This document shows positions 1-5,436 of a stretch of DNA of 5,717 bases, piece by piece; positions within the stretch are counted from its first letter, which is position 1; each line of letters starts with the position of its first letter. Source of the DNA: Spirochaetia bacterium (GTDB lineage Bacteria; Spirochaetota; Spirochaetia; PWKH01). Position numbers and translations under genes: made by a program. Where the stretch lies: positions 1-5,717 of the forward strand of contig JAIPFS010000105.1 of assembly GCA_021736545.1 (NCBI GenBank). Direction: 5' to 3'. Below the pieces are notes generated by a model. The model had not been told where the DNA came from. It did no database searches and was given only the letters and a program-made list of their open reading frames with translations.

Positions 1-329
1 TTGCCTATGGAGCTTCAAAATTTGCTGTTATCGGCATGACGCAGACAGCAAGCAAGGATCTTGCTCCCTATGGAATCAGGGTTAATTCAATTTCCCCGGC
101 GTTTATGGGACCAGGGTTTATGTGGGATCGTCAGGTAGAGCTTCAATCCAAGGCCGATTCACAGTACTTCTCCTCGGATCCGAAAATTGTGGAAAAAGAG
201 ATGATTGGTCAAGTTCCTATGAGAAGATATGGGGATATCAGAGAGATACCAGGTACCGTTGCCTATTTGATGAGTGATGATTCCAGCTATGTAACAGGTG
301 TAAATATCCCCATATCCGGGGGTATCTAA
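1..329 (+). CDS. short-chain dehydrogenase/reductase (SDR), C-terminal part, 5' end outside window
   Basis: This is the last 108 residues of a classical SDR oxidoreductase; the reading frame is open from the window edge and the first full codon is at position 3. The fragment begins at the active site: AYGASK (Tyr codon at 6-8, Lys at 18-20) is the YxxxK catalytic pair. It is followed by the conserved [12 protein letters not shown] segment, a substrate-loop region rich in Phe/Met/Trp, and the usual end TGVNIPISGG. The nucleotide-binding Rossmann half lies upstream, so NAD versus NADP preference cannot be judged. The next gene is also an SDR and starts 51 bp downstream with no terminator between them, so the two are probably co-transcribed. 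The substrate is unknown; a sugar or polyol is inferred from the kinase downstream. SDR membership is very secure. Confidence 0.93.
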   Translation, partial: AYGASKFAVIGMTQTASKDLAPYGIRVNSISPAFMGPGFMWDRQVELQSKADSQYFSSDPKIVEKEMIGQVPMRRYGDIREIPGTVAYLMSDDSSYVTGVNIPISGGI

Positions 330-367
330 AGGTCCCATGCCCGAACAAAATAGTTAAAAGTTCTTAA

Positions 368-374
368 TGAGGAG
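368..374 (+). promoter_or_regulatory. ribosome binding site of the second SDR
   Basis: TGAGGAG sits six bases before the ATG at 381. It is a strong SD match at good spacing and supports that start codon. Confidence 0.8.
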
Positions 375-380
375 TTAATT

Positions 381-1175
381 ATGAAACAGCAGAAATCGAT
401 ACTTGATAGATTTAGTCTGCAGGGGAAAACAGCCCTGGTGACTGGAGGCGCCCAGGGGATCGGCAGAAGTTTCTGTCTTGCTTTGGGAGAAGCCGGAGCG
501 AATGTTGCAGTGGTAGATGTAAATGAAGAAGCTGCAGGTTCAGTTGCTGAGGAACTTAAGGAAAGCGGTGTTGATTCTTTTCCAATTAAAACAGATGTGA
601 CAGCCCCTGAAGCGGTTGAAGAGATGGTCAGGAAAATTGTTGAAAAGTGGGGATCTTTGACCATAGCATGTAATAATGCCGGTATGGGGAAATGGCATGA
701 TGCTATAGATATGGATTTCTCTGAATGGCAGAAAATTATGCATCTTAACCTCGATGCAGTGTTTCTCTGTGCACAGCAGGAAGCTAGAGTAATGAAAAAA
801 GCAGGCTACGGAAAGATAATTAATACAGCTTCCATGTCTGCCCACATTTCAAATACTCCGCAGAATCAATGTACATATAATGCATCAAAAGCTGGGGTTC
901 TGCACCTGACGAGAAGTCTGGCGGCTGAATGGGCTCCCTTTGGAATCCGTGTTAACAGTATCAGCCCGGGATATACACGGACAATGCTGGTTGAGAAACT
1001 GCTGGAAACTCCTGAAGGAAAGAGCATACTGCCTAAATGGCTGGAAAAAATTCCTTTGAATAGAATGGCTGAAACTGATGATCTTCAGGGAGCTGCTGTC
1101 TACCTCGCTGCACCTGTATCTGATTACATGACAGGAGCCGATATGCTTATTGACGGTGGTTACTGCTGCTGGTAG
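381..1175 (+). CDS. SDR-family polyol/ketose dehydrogenase, NAD(H)-type
   Basis: This is a complete classical SDR of 264 residues, a normal length for the family. Visible motifs are the cofactor glycine motif TGGAQGIG (21-28), an Asp at the end of the second strand (D46, which usually favours NAD(H) over NADP(H)), NNAG (98-101), Asn123, and the catalytic set Ser153, Tyr166 and Lys170. The segment [11 protein letters not shown] lies at about 188-197 and the C-terminus is [14 protein letters not shown]. This ending resembles SDRs acting on arabinitol, mannitol, sorbose or xylulose, so the likely reaction is reversible oxidation of a sugar alcohol to a ketose in the cytoplasm. It follows a partial SDR by 51 bp and precedes an FGGY kinase, which fits a polyol-to-ketose-to-ketose-phosphate route. 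It is not a recent copy of the upstream SDR: they share the family motifs but differ in the substrate loop. The family is certain; the substrate is inference. Confidence 0.92.
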   Translation: MKQQKSILDRFSLQGKTALVTGGAQGIGRSFCLALGEAGANVAVVDVNEEAAGSVAEELKESGVDSFPIKTDVTAPEAVEEMVRKIVEKWGSLTIACNNAGMGKWHDAIDMDFSEWQKIMHLNLDAVFLCAQQEARVMKKAGYGKIINTASMSAHISNTPQNQCTYNASKAGVLHLTRSLAAEWAPFGIRVNSISPGYTRTMLVEKLLETPEGKSILPKWLEKIPLNRMAETDDLQGAAVYLAAPVSDYMTGADMLIDGGYCCW

Positions 1176-1181
1176 GGTATT

Positions 1182-1215
1182 CATATATGCTGATACAACA
1201 TATAAGCTGATACAA
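1182..1215 (+). repeat. tandem 17-bp direct repeat (two units)
   Basis: Two head-to-tail units, 1182-1198 and 1199-1215, are identical except for one base (T at 1188 against A at 1205). The unit reads CATATAWGCTGATACAA. It starts seven bases after the stop codon of the second SDR and lies upstream of the kinase. A 17-bp period is about one and a half helical turns. Such arrays are typical of regulator binding sites, but no regulator gene is visible here. Confidence 0.7.
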
Positions 1216-1223
1216 ACTGATTT

Positions 1224-1257
1224 TATGCTGAGGCAGCAAACAAGCATAATCAGCATA
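1224..1257. repeat. imperfect inverted repeat, TATGCTGA / TCAGCATA
   Basis: TATGCTGA at 1224-1231 is the exact reverse complement of TCAGCATA at 1250-1257. A further copy of the half-site, AGCATAA at 1243-1249, pairs with TTATGCT at 1223-1229, so two alternative hairpins of 7-8 bp are possible. The core TATGCT also occurs at 1186-1191, inside the neighbouring tandem repeat. No T-run follows, so this is not a standard intrinsic terminator. It could be an operator, an attenuator or an RNA processing site between the SDR and kinase cistrons. Confidence 0.5.
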
Positions 1258-1276
1258 GTCTCTAATTTTACTGTAA

Positions 1277-1283
1277 AGAGGAG
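1277..1283 (+). promoter_or_regulatory. ribosome binding site of the FGGY kinase, long spacing
   Basis: AGAGGAG is a strong SD sequence but ends 13 bases before the ATG at 1297, longer than the usual 5-9. An in-frame TAG at 1294-1296 directly precedes the ATG, so no upstream start is possible. The N-terminal ATP-binding motif begins at residue 5, so a later start is unlikely. Confidence 0.55.
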
Positions 1284-1296
1284 CGGAAACATATAG

Positions 1297-2682
1297 ATGG
1301 TTTCTTTAGGTATTGATATTGGCACAACAAACGTTTCAGTAACGGCCCTGGATCTCGATACTGGTGAAATTCTGGAAAGCTATTCGAGACCAAATAAGAG
1401 ATTAGCTTCAGATGACGAATACGCCTATCTTCAGGATCCCCATGTCATAGAAGAGTCAGTACGTCTTCTGCTCTCAAAGATAAAAACTCCCTGCCGCTCT
1501 GCGGCTGTGACCGGGCAGGTTCATGGTATCCTCTATTATGATAGTAACGGATCAGCCATTTCCCCGCTCTATACATGGCTGGACAGACGGGCTGCTGAAG
1601 TGATAGATGGGGAGAGTCCCCAGGACCGTCTGAAACGCATAACCGGGACAACTATGCCGCCGGGTTACGGACTGCTCACTCATTACACAAACTCATTGAT
1701 TAATGAAGTTCCTAATGAGGCCGTCGGTATGACTGGTATACTTGAATACATTACTGGCCGACTGATCGGAAAAACTCTGGATAAAGCTGACTCCAGCTGT
1801 ATATCGCTCTTCGGTGCCTATGATTCCGTAGGGCTGCAGAATGACCAGAAAGTGCTGCAAGAAGTCTTCAGTAAACGAAGTCTTAAATTTCCTGGAACTG
1901 CTGAACCCTTTGAAAAAGCGGGGGATTTTGCAGAGCATATTGGTGAAGGCCTCAGGCAAGTTCCTTTTGCTTATCCGGTGGGTGATAACCAAGCCGGTTT
2001 TTTCGGTCTTGTATCAAAACCGGAAACCAGCTGTCTTATCAGTATCGGAACCAGCGGACAAATATCGCTTTTCAGTCCATCGACTGAATGTCCTGTGTCC
2101 ATGGAACTGCGGCCTTTCTTCGGGCAGGGCTATCTGCATGTCGGTGCTTCCCTGAGTGCCGGAAAATCATATGAGGTGCTGAAGGATTTTATCAAATCCA
2201 TATATGAGCAGGCAGCAGGCTCGGAAGTTGCGGATGAGAAGGTTTTTGATCTGATGAAAGATTCAGCTCATGAGCTCGATCTGAAAGAAGCCGCGTCCCT
2301 CAAGGTTACCACCAAATTTAATGGAACACGAAGGGAACCTGACGTGAGAGGGGCAATAGAAAATATCTCCTTCAATAATCTCAAACTAGGAAATCTTGTT
2401 CAGGGAACAGTGGATGGTATCATTCGTGAACTGCATGATTATACCTATGATCTCGGCAGTTTATTCAGTCCTGTGCAGCAGATTATTGCTGCAGGAAGTT
2501 CAGTACGGAAAAATGAACTCTTTTCAGAAGCCCTGGAGAAACAATTTGGACTGCAGACGATAATAGCTGATATTGATGATGGAGCAGCGATGGGCGCTGC
2601 TCTCATTGGGGCTGTTTCGGCTGAACTGATTGACGTTGAGACTGCGCAATCCCTGGTTGAAAAAATTGTAGGCACTGCATAG
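1297..2682 (+). CDS. FGGY-family carbohydrate kinase, sedoheptulokinase-like
   Basis: This 461-residue sugar kinase transfers phosphate from ATP to a ketose or polyol in the cytoplasm. The first ATP phosphate loop is GIDIGTTN (5-12). Substrate-side motifs are VTGQVHG (71-77) and TWLDRRA (93-99). The probable catalytic base is Asp230 in GDNQAGFF, the second phosphate loop is SIGTSGQ (249-255), and the adenosine region is AAGSSVRKNELF (398-409) with DDGAAMGAAL (427-436). The pattern TGQVHG...TWLDRR...GDNQA...ISIGTSGQ, and a length near 460-480 rather than the 490-520 of typical xylulokinase or glycerol kinase, point to the sedoheptulokinase (SHPK-like) branch. That would yield sedoheptulose 7-phosphate for transaldolase and transketolase. 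Another ketose such as xylulose or ribulose is possible. The gene follows an SDR and is followed after 10 bp by an exported-protein gene. Family call is secure, substrate moderate. Confidence 0.92.
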   Translation: MVSLGIDIGTTNVSVTALDLDTGEILESYSRPNKRLASDDEYAYLQDPHVIEESVRLLLSKIKTPCRSAAVTGQVHGILYYDSNGSAISPLYTWLDRRAAEVIDGESPQDRLKRITGTTMPPGYGLLTHYTNSLINEVPNEAVGMTGILEYITGRLIGKTLDKADSSCISLFGAYDSVGLQNDQKVLQEVFSKRSLKFPGTAEPFEKAGDFAEHIGEGLRQVPFAYPVGDNQAGFFGLVSKPETSCLISIGTSGQISLFSPSTECPVSMELRPFFGQGYLHVGASLSAGKSYEVLKDFIKSIYEQAAGSEVADEKVFDLMKDSAHELDLKEAASLKVTTKFNGTRREPDVRGAIENISFNNLKLGNLVQGTVDGIIRELHDYTYDLGSLFSPVQQIIAAGSSVRKNELFSEALEKQFGLQTIIADIDDGAAMGAALIGAVSAELIDVETAQSLVEKIVGTA

Positions 2683-2692
2683 GGGTGAAGAT

Positions 2693-3457
2693 ATGCTTAA
2701 GCGAGAAAGCTGTTTAAAAGGAGTTTTGCAGAAAATTTCTTTTTTTCTGGTGCTTGTACTTTTTGTCTGTGGAGGGGATTTATCTGCTGAAGAGACAAAC
2801 AGTGAAAATATCGAAAACGACACAAGTGAGTCTGTTTCGAGTTCAGAAGAGAAAATTATAAATGAAGAGGCAGAATCCCAGGATAATGAGGAAAAGATGC
2901 TGGTCCCTGAAAAGGAGGCGGCCCCAGCAGGAACAGAAACCGCAGCAGTTTTCCAGGGAGAAGAAAAGGAAGAGAAGACGGAAGATTCTCTGCAGAATTT
3001 AAGGCGCGGCTGGTCATTCAGTCTCCCTGTGAATCCATTTTCACTGGAAGATATCAAGCTTTTGAGCGGAGGTTTAGCTGCTGAATTAGATTTTTCTCAG
3101 CGAATAACTTTTACCGGTAATGCCCAGTTTTCTCTGACCACCTTTTTTTCAATTTTTGGAAATTCAAAAACTATTATCTATATACCAGTAAGCGCCGGTG
3201 CAAAATATTACATTACTGAAGATTCAGAGGCTTGGTTTGCCGGAGCCGAATTGCTGGGAGCTATGATAACAAAAGTTACTGCATCTTCCGACTCTACATT
3301 TGATACAAATTTTACCTTTGGGATGACTCCCCGAGGGGGATATACCTTAAAAATGGATGATATGAAGTGGGATGTCGCCTTTGAGCTGCCGATAATCTTC
3401 GACTTTGCGGGTAAAACAAAACTGATCCCGCAAATATCTCTACGCCTGCTTAAATGA
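2693..3457 (+). CDS. exported protein of unknown function: signal peptide, acidic linker, beta-rich domain
   Basis: I do not recognise this 254-residue protein. Residues 1-14 are basic, residues 15-25 form a hydrophobic core (ISFFLVLVLFV), and LSA followed by EE gives a likely signal peptidase I site after Ala32. A lipobox-like reading with Cys26 (LFVC) is possible but weak. Residues 33-98 are highly acidic low complexity, rich in Glu, Ser, Asn and Ala. From about 104 to the end the pattern is alternating hydrophobic and polar, with Gly and aromatic residues and about seven to eight strand-like segments (for example AELDFSQRITFTGNAQFSLT and IIYIPVSAGAKYYIT). This suggests a small outer-membrane barrel or periplasmic beta domain. 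It lacks a C-terminal Phe. The start is 10 bp after the kinase stop, with a modest SD (AGGGGTGA) overlapping that stop, so translation is probably coupled to the kinase. A role in sugar uptake or envelope sensing is only suggested by position. Confidence 0.8.
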   Translation: MLKRESCLKGVLQKISFFLVLVLFVCGGDLSAEETNSENIENDTSESVSSSEEKIINEEAESQDNEEKMLVPEKEAAPAGTETAAVFQGEEKEEKTEDSLQNLRRGWSFSLPVNPFSLEDIKLLSGGLAAELDFSQRITFTGNAQFSLTTFFSIFGNSKTIIYIPVSAGAKYYITEDSEAWFAGAELLGAMITKVTASSDSTFDTNFTFGMTPRGGYTLKMDDMKWDVAFELPIIFDFAGKTKLIPQISLRLLK

Positions 3458-3471
3458 GATTAATTATCAAA

Positions 3472-3502
3472 TAAAAATCAGATCCGTGCTGACTTTTTTT
3501 TT
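3472..3502 (+). terminator. weak candidate Rho-independent terminator after the exported-protein gene
   Basis: TCAG (3478-3481) pairs with CTGA (3489-3492) around a 7-base loop. The A-run before it can extend the stem into the T-run past a bulged C at 3493. Nine T residues follow (3494-3502). The GC core is short, so termination may be partial. Its place at the end of the SDR-kinase-exported protein run is right for an operon end. Confidence 0.45.
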
Positions 3503-3517
3503 AAAACATGCTATATA
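3489..3517 (+). promoter_or_regulatory. candidate promoter of the DUF89 gene
   Basis: A possible -35 CTGACT (3489-3494, four of six consensus bases) lies 17 bases from TATATA (3512-3517). The alternative hexamer TATAAC (3514-3519) is closer to consensus but gives a 19-base spacer. TGC just before 3512 adds an extended -10 element. The predicted start of transcription is about 3524, at the ATG itself. The -35 overlaps the weak terminator hairpin, so both calls cannot be taken at full strength. Confidence 0.4.
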
Positions 3518-3524
3518 ACTGAGT

Positions 3525-4415
3525 ATGAAAACTTATCTATCGTGTATACCATGTTTTTTTCAGCAGGTGCTTCAAGCCGGTGAGATGGCGGGTCTCTCTC
3601 AAACCCAAATAAAAGATATTATGAACTCAGTAGGAGATGAACTCAAACATTTCTCCATGCAGGAAACACCTCCGTCCATGGCAAAGAAAATTCAGAAGAT
3701 GTTAGCTGAAAGCATCGGAAATCAGGATCCATACAAAAAAGTAAAGGATCAGAGCAATGAAAAAGCTCTGTCAGTATATCCCGAACTCAAGAGAATTGTC
3801 GCTGAATCGGATGATAAGCTCCTGACTGCAGTGGAATTAGCCTGCGCAGGAAATATCATTGATTACGGCGTATTCAATAGCGGTCTGGATGTGACTAAAG
3901 AGATAATGGATATAATCGGTCAGGAGAACGAATCTATTGCCCATGAAAACAGTGAACTCTTTGCCTATAAAGATTTCAGGGAAAAGCTCGCATCCATCAG
4001 CAGTATGATTTATGTTGGAGACAATACCGGTGAAATTGTTTTTGATCGTGTGCTGATCGAAACCATAGCTGAACTGTATCCATCAGTAAAAATCTATTTT
4101 GCAGCCCGCGGAAAACCCATCCTCAATGATTGTCTTGTTGAAGATGCTTACGCCTGCGGACTTGATAACACAGCTGAGATTGTATCTTCCGGGGTCGGTT
4201 CCCCTGGACTTATTCTTGAGGATGCAAGTGATGAATTTAAAGAGTTGTTTTTTAATGCGGACATGATTATCAGCAAAGGGCAGGGGAATTATGAGGCCCT
4301 TTCCGGAACTGAAGCTCCTATTTTCTATCTGCTTATTACAAAATGTAAAGTGATAGCCCAGGATATCGGCAGTGAAATACGTGATCTCATTTTGCGGCAT
4401 GATGGAAACCTGTAA
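3525..4415 (+). CDS. DUF89 / ARMT1-like metal-dependent phosphatase (bacterial-archaeal type)
   Basis: This 296-residue protein is a full-length member of the DUF89 (damage-control phosphatase) family, close in plan to the short archaeal AF1104-like group. Landmarks are the N-terminal CIPC pair (Cys7, Cys10), GNIIDYG (109-115), the metal-site segment YVGDNTGEIVFDR (163-175, with Asp166 and Asn167 the probable metal ligands), RGKPILND (195-202), SSGVGSPG (221-228) and SKGQGNYEAL (250-259). Characterised family members hydrolyse sugar phosphates or damaged phospho-metabolites with a divalent metal; the substrate of this one is unknown. No clear SD precedes the ATG, but the CxxC motif right after it fixes the start. 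A promoter-like sequence ends a few bases upstream, so a leaderless message is possible. The next gene is purine nucleoside phosphorylase, which hints at pentose or nucleoside phosphates as substrates; that is inference. Confidence 0.9.
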   Translation: MKTYLSCIPCFFQQVLQAGEMAGLSQTQIKDIMNSVGDELKHFSMQETPPSMAKKIQKMLAESIGNQDPYKKVKDQSNEKALSVYPELKRIVAESDDKLLTAVELACAGNIIDYGVFNSGLDVTKEIMDIIGQENESIAHENSELFAYKDFREKLASISSMIYVGDNTGEIVFDRVLIETIAELYPSVKIYFAARGKPILNDCLVEDAYACGLDNTAEIVSSGVGSPGLILEDASDEFKELFFNADMIISKGQGNYEALSGTEAPIFYLLITKCKVIAQDIGSEIRDLILRHDGNL

Positions 4416-4541
4416 AACCTTAGACAACTGATGCAGCAGCGGCACTCTGATTAATGTAGTTGATTTTAATTGAAGCGAGTGGAAAGGGAACAGATTGATA
4501 CCTCCAATTTGGGATTCTGGGTAATCTAAGTTGCTGAATTA
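4416..4541. other. non-coding gap between the DUF89 gene and deoD
   Basis: No gene is supported here. An inverted pair AGATT-gat-ACC (4492-4502) / GGTAATCT (4520-4527) could form an 8-bp stem with a bulge, and CTTAGA (4419-4424) / TCTAAG (4525-4530) are distant inverted copies. The stretch ends at the deoD -10 element, so these structures would lie outside a deoD message starting there. They could be operator half-sites or chance. Confidence 0.3.
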
Positions 4542-4550
4542 TGCTATACT
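4542..4550 (+). promoter_or_regulatory. deoD: extended -10 promoter element of deoD
   Basis: TGCTATACT combines a TGn extension with the hexamer TATACT, five of six consensus bases. No good -35 lies 17 bases upstream (TAATCT at 4522-4527), as is common for extended -10 promoters. Transcription would start near 4557 and leave a short leader of about 25 bases holding the SD. Confidence 0.55.
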
Positions 4551-4570
4551 GAATATACAGTATGGAATAA

Positions 4571-4576
4571 AAGGAG
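4571..4576 (+). promoter_or_regulatory. deoD: ribosome binding site that sets the deoD start
   Basis: AAGGAG ends five bases before the ATG at 4582. An in-frame ATG at 4541 lies inside the promoter element and would add 17 residues not found in the family, so 4582 is preferred. Confidence 0.8.
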
Positions 4577-4581
4577 TGTTT

Positions 4582-5292
4582 ATGGCTACACCGCACATAG
4601 AAGCACAGGAGCACGAAATTGCAGATTCTGTTCTGCTTCCCGGCGATCCGCTGCGGGCAAAGTATATTGCTGAAAAGTATCTTGAAGGACCGGTGAAATT
4701 CAATTCAGTTCGAAATATGCTGGGCTATACTGGAACCTGGAAGGGAACGAAGGTATCTGTCATGGGTACAGGTATGGGAATTCCCTCACATGCAATTTAT
4801 GTTGAAGAACTATGCAGATTTTATCGGGTAAAAAAACTCATCAGACTTGGATCCTGCGGAGCAATTCAAAAATTTATCCATCTCCGGGATATTATTCTTG
4901 CCATGAGCGCCTGCACCGACTCTTCTCTGAATACGGTTCGTTTCAAGGGTGCCGATTATGCTCCCACAGCAAGTTTCTCACTATTGTACAAAGCCTATGA
5001 AACAGCTGGACGAATGCAGCTTAAACCGCATGTAGGTTCCGTACTGAGCACCGATCTGTTCTACTCCGACGAGGAAAGTCTTCCCTGGCAGAAATGGGCA
5101 GAATACGCAGTTTTAGGTCTGGAAATGGAAGCTGCCGCCCTGTATACCATTGCAGCAAAATACGGTGCAGAAGCACTCGCCGTACTTACTGTTTCTGATT
5201 CTATCCCCGCCGGTGAGACCACCAGTTCAGAAGAAAGAGAGAAAACATTCACTGATATGATGGAGTTGGCATTGGAAACATTGATTTTTTAA
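4582..5292 (+). CDS. deoD: purine nucleoside phosphorylase, DeoD type
   Basis: The enzyme performs reversible phosphorolysis of purine (deoxy)nucleosides to free base and (deoxy)ribose 1-phosphate in purine salvage. At 236 residues it is close to the 239 of E. coli DeoD, which it resembles along its length, starting with MATPHI. Active-site residues match: His5 (given by the neighbouring subunit), Gly21, Arg25, Arg44, Arg88 and Ser91 for phosphate, the LEMEAA segment with Glu181, Met182 and Glu183 for ribose, and Ser205-Asp206 with Arg219 for the base. The Asp206 and Arg219 equivalents are those that let the hexameric bacterial enzyme accept 6-amino purines such as adenosine. It has its own promoter and SD. 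The DUF89 phosphatase gene lies 166 bp upstream; no deoABC partner is in the window. The first 17 codons of the longer open frame (from 4531) are not believed. Confidence 0.96.
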   Translation: MATPHIEAQEHEIADSVLLPGDPLRAKYIAEKYLEGPVKFNSVRNMLGYTGTWKGTKVSVMGTGMGIPSHAIYVEELCRFYRVKKLIRLGSCGAIQKFIHLRDIILAMSACTDSSLNTVRFKGADYAPTASFSLLYKAYETAGRMQLKPHVGSVLSTDLFYSDEESLPWQKWAEYAVLGLEMEAAALYTIAAKYGAEALAVLTVSDSIPAGETTSSEEREKTFTDMMELALETLIF

Positions 5293-5375
5293 TTAGTATT
5301 CTAAAAAAAATATATTGAATAGAAAAAAATTATAAAAAATAAATTCATGTAATAAAAAGAATAAATTTCATGTCC

Positions 5376-5404
5376 TTGAAAAGTTTTCTGAAAAGTGCAA
5401 TGAT
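5376..5404 (+). promoter_or_regulatory. candidate promoter of the sucrose-phosphate synthase-like gene
   Basis: TTGAAA (5376-5381, five of six -35 bases) lies 17 bases from AATGAT (5399-5404, four of six -10 bases), which is preceded by a TGC extension. Transcription would start near 5411, giving a leader of about 26 bases. The A-rich tracts upstream could act as an UP element. The -10 is weak, so this is tentative. Confidence 0.35.
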
Positions 5405-5418
5405 ATATATAGAAACCT

Positions 5419-5427
5419 AAAGGAAGG
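5419..5427 (+). promoter_or_regulatory. ribosome binding site of the glycosyltransferase gene
   Basis: AAAGGAAGG ends nine bases before the ATG at 5437. A closer ATG at 5429 is out of frame. The family motif begins within the first ten residues, supporting 5437 as the start. Confidence 0.7.
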
Positions 5428-5436
5428 TATGCTGAT

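Larger units (their letters stand above)
5293..5436. other. AT-rich intergenic stretch with a direct repeat
   Basis: No gene is supported between deoD and the glycosyltransferase gene. The first 85 bases are almost all A and T, with runs of up to eight A. AATAAATTCATGT (5338-5350) is repeated as AATAAATTTCATGT (5360-5373) with one inserted T. T6 at the deoD end and A8 at 5313-5320 could pair, but with no GC core and no following T-run it is not a convincing terminator. Curved DNA or a UP-like element for the downstream promoter are possible. Confidence 0.4.

Noticed and set aside
2716..2728. Strong SD-like AAAAGGAG followed by an in-frame TTG at 2726 as an alternative start of the exported protein.
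   Set aside because: The spacing of two bases is too short, and starting there would remove the basic N-terminal region of the signal peptide.
2740..2746. Run of seven T in the signal-peptide codons as a phase-variation tract.
   Set aside because: Seven T is short for slippage switching, and the Phe-rich hydrophobic core explains it.
2524..3057. A 177-codon open frame on the minus strand across the kinase end and the exported-protein gene.
   Set aside because: It is the Ser/Phe-rich antisense shadow of the acidic, Glu-rich coding region; it has no family motifs and overlaps two well supported genes.
3328..3340. Small GC hairpin CCCCGAGGGGG.
   Set aside because: It lies inside the exported-protein coding region, has a two-base loop and no T-run; it is explained by Pro-Arg-Gly-Gly codons.
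4420..4614. Minus-strand 64-codon frame upstream of deoD.
   Set aside because: It has no SD and no recognisable domain, and it overlaps the deoD promoter and start.
5286..5322. T6 and A8 runs after deoD as an intrinsic terminator.
   Set aside because: The stem would be purely A-T with no GC core and no T-run after it, so it does not meet the standard of a terminator.
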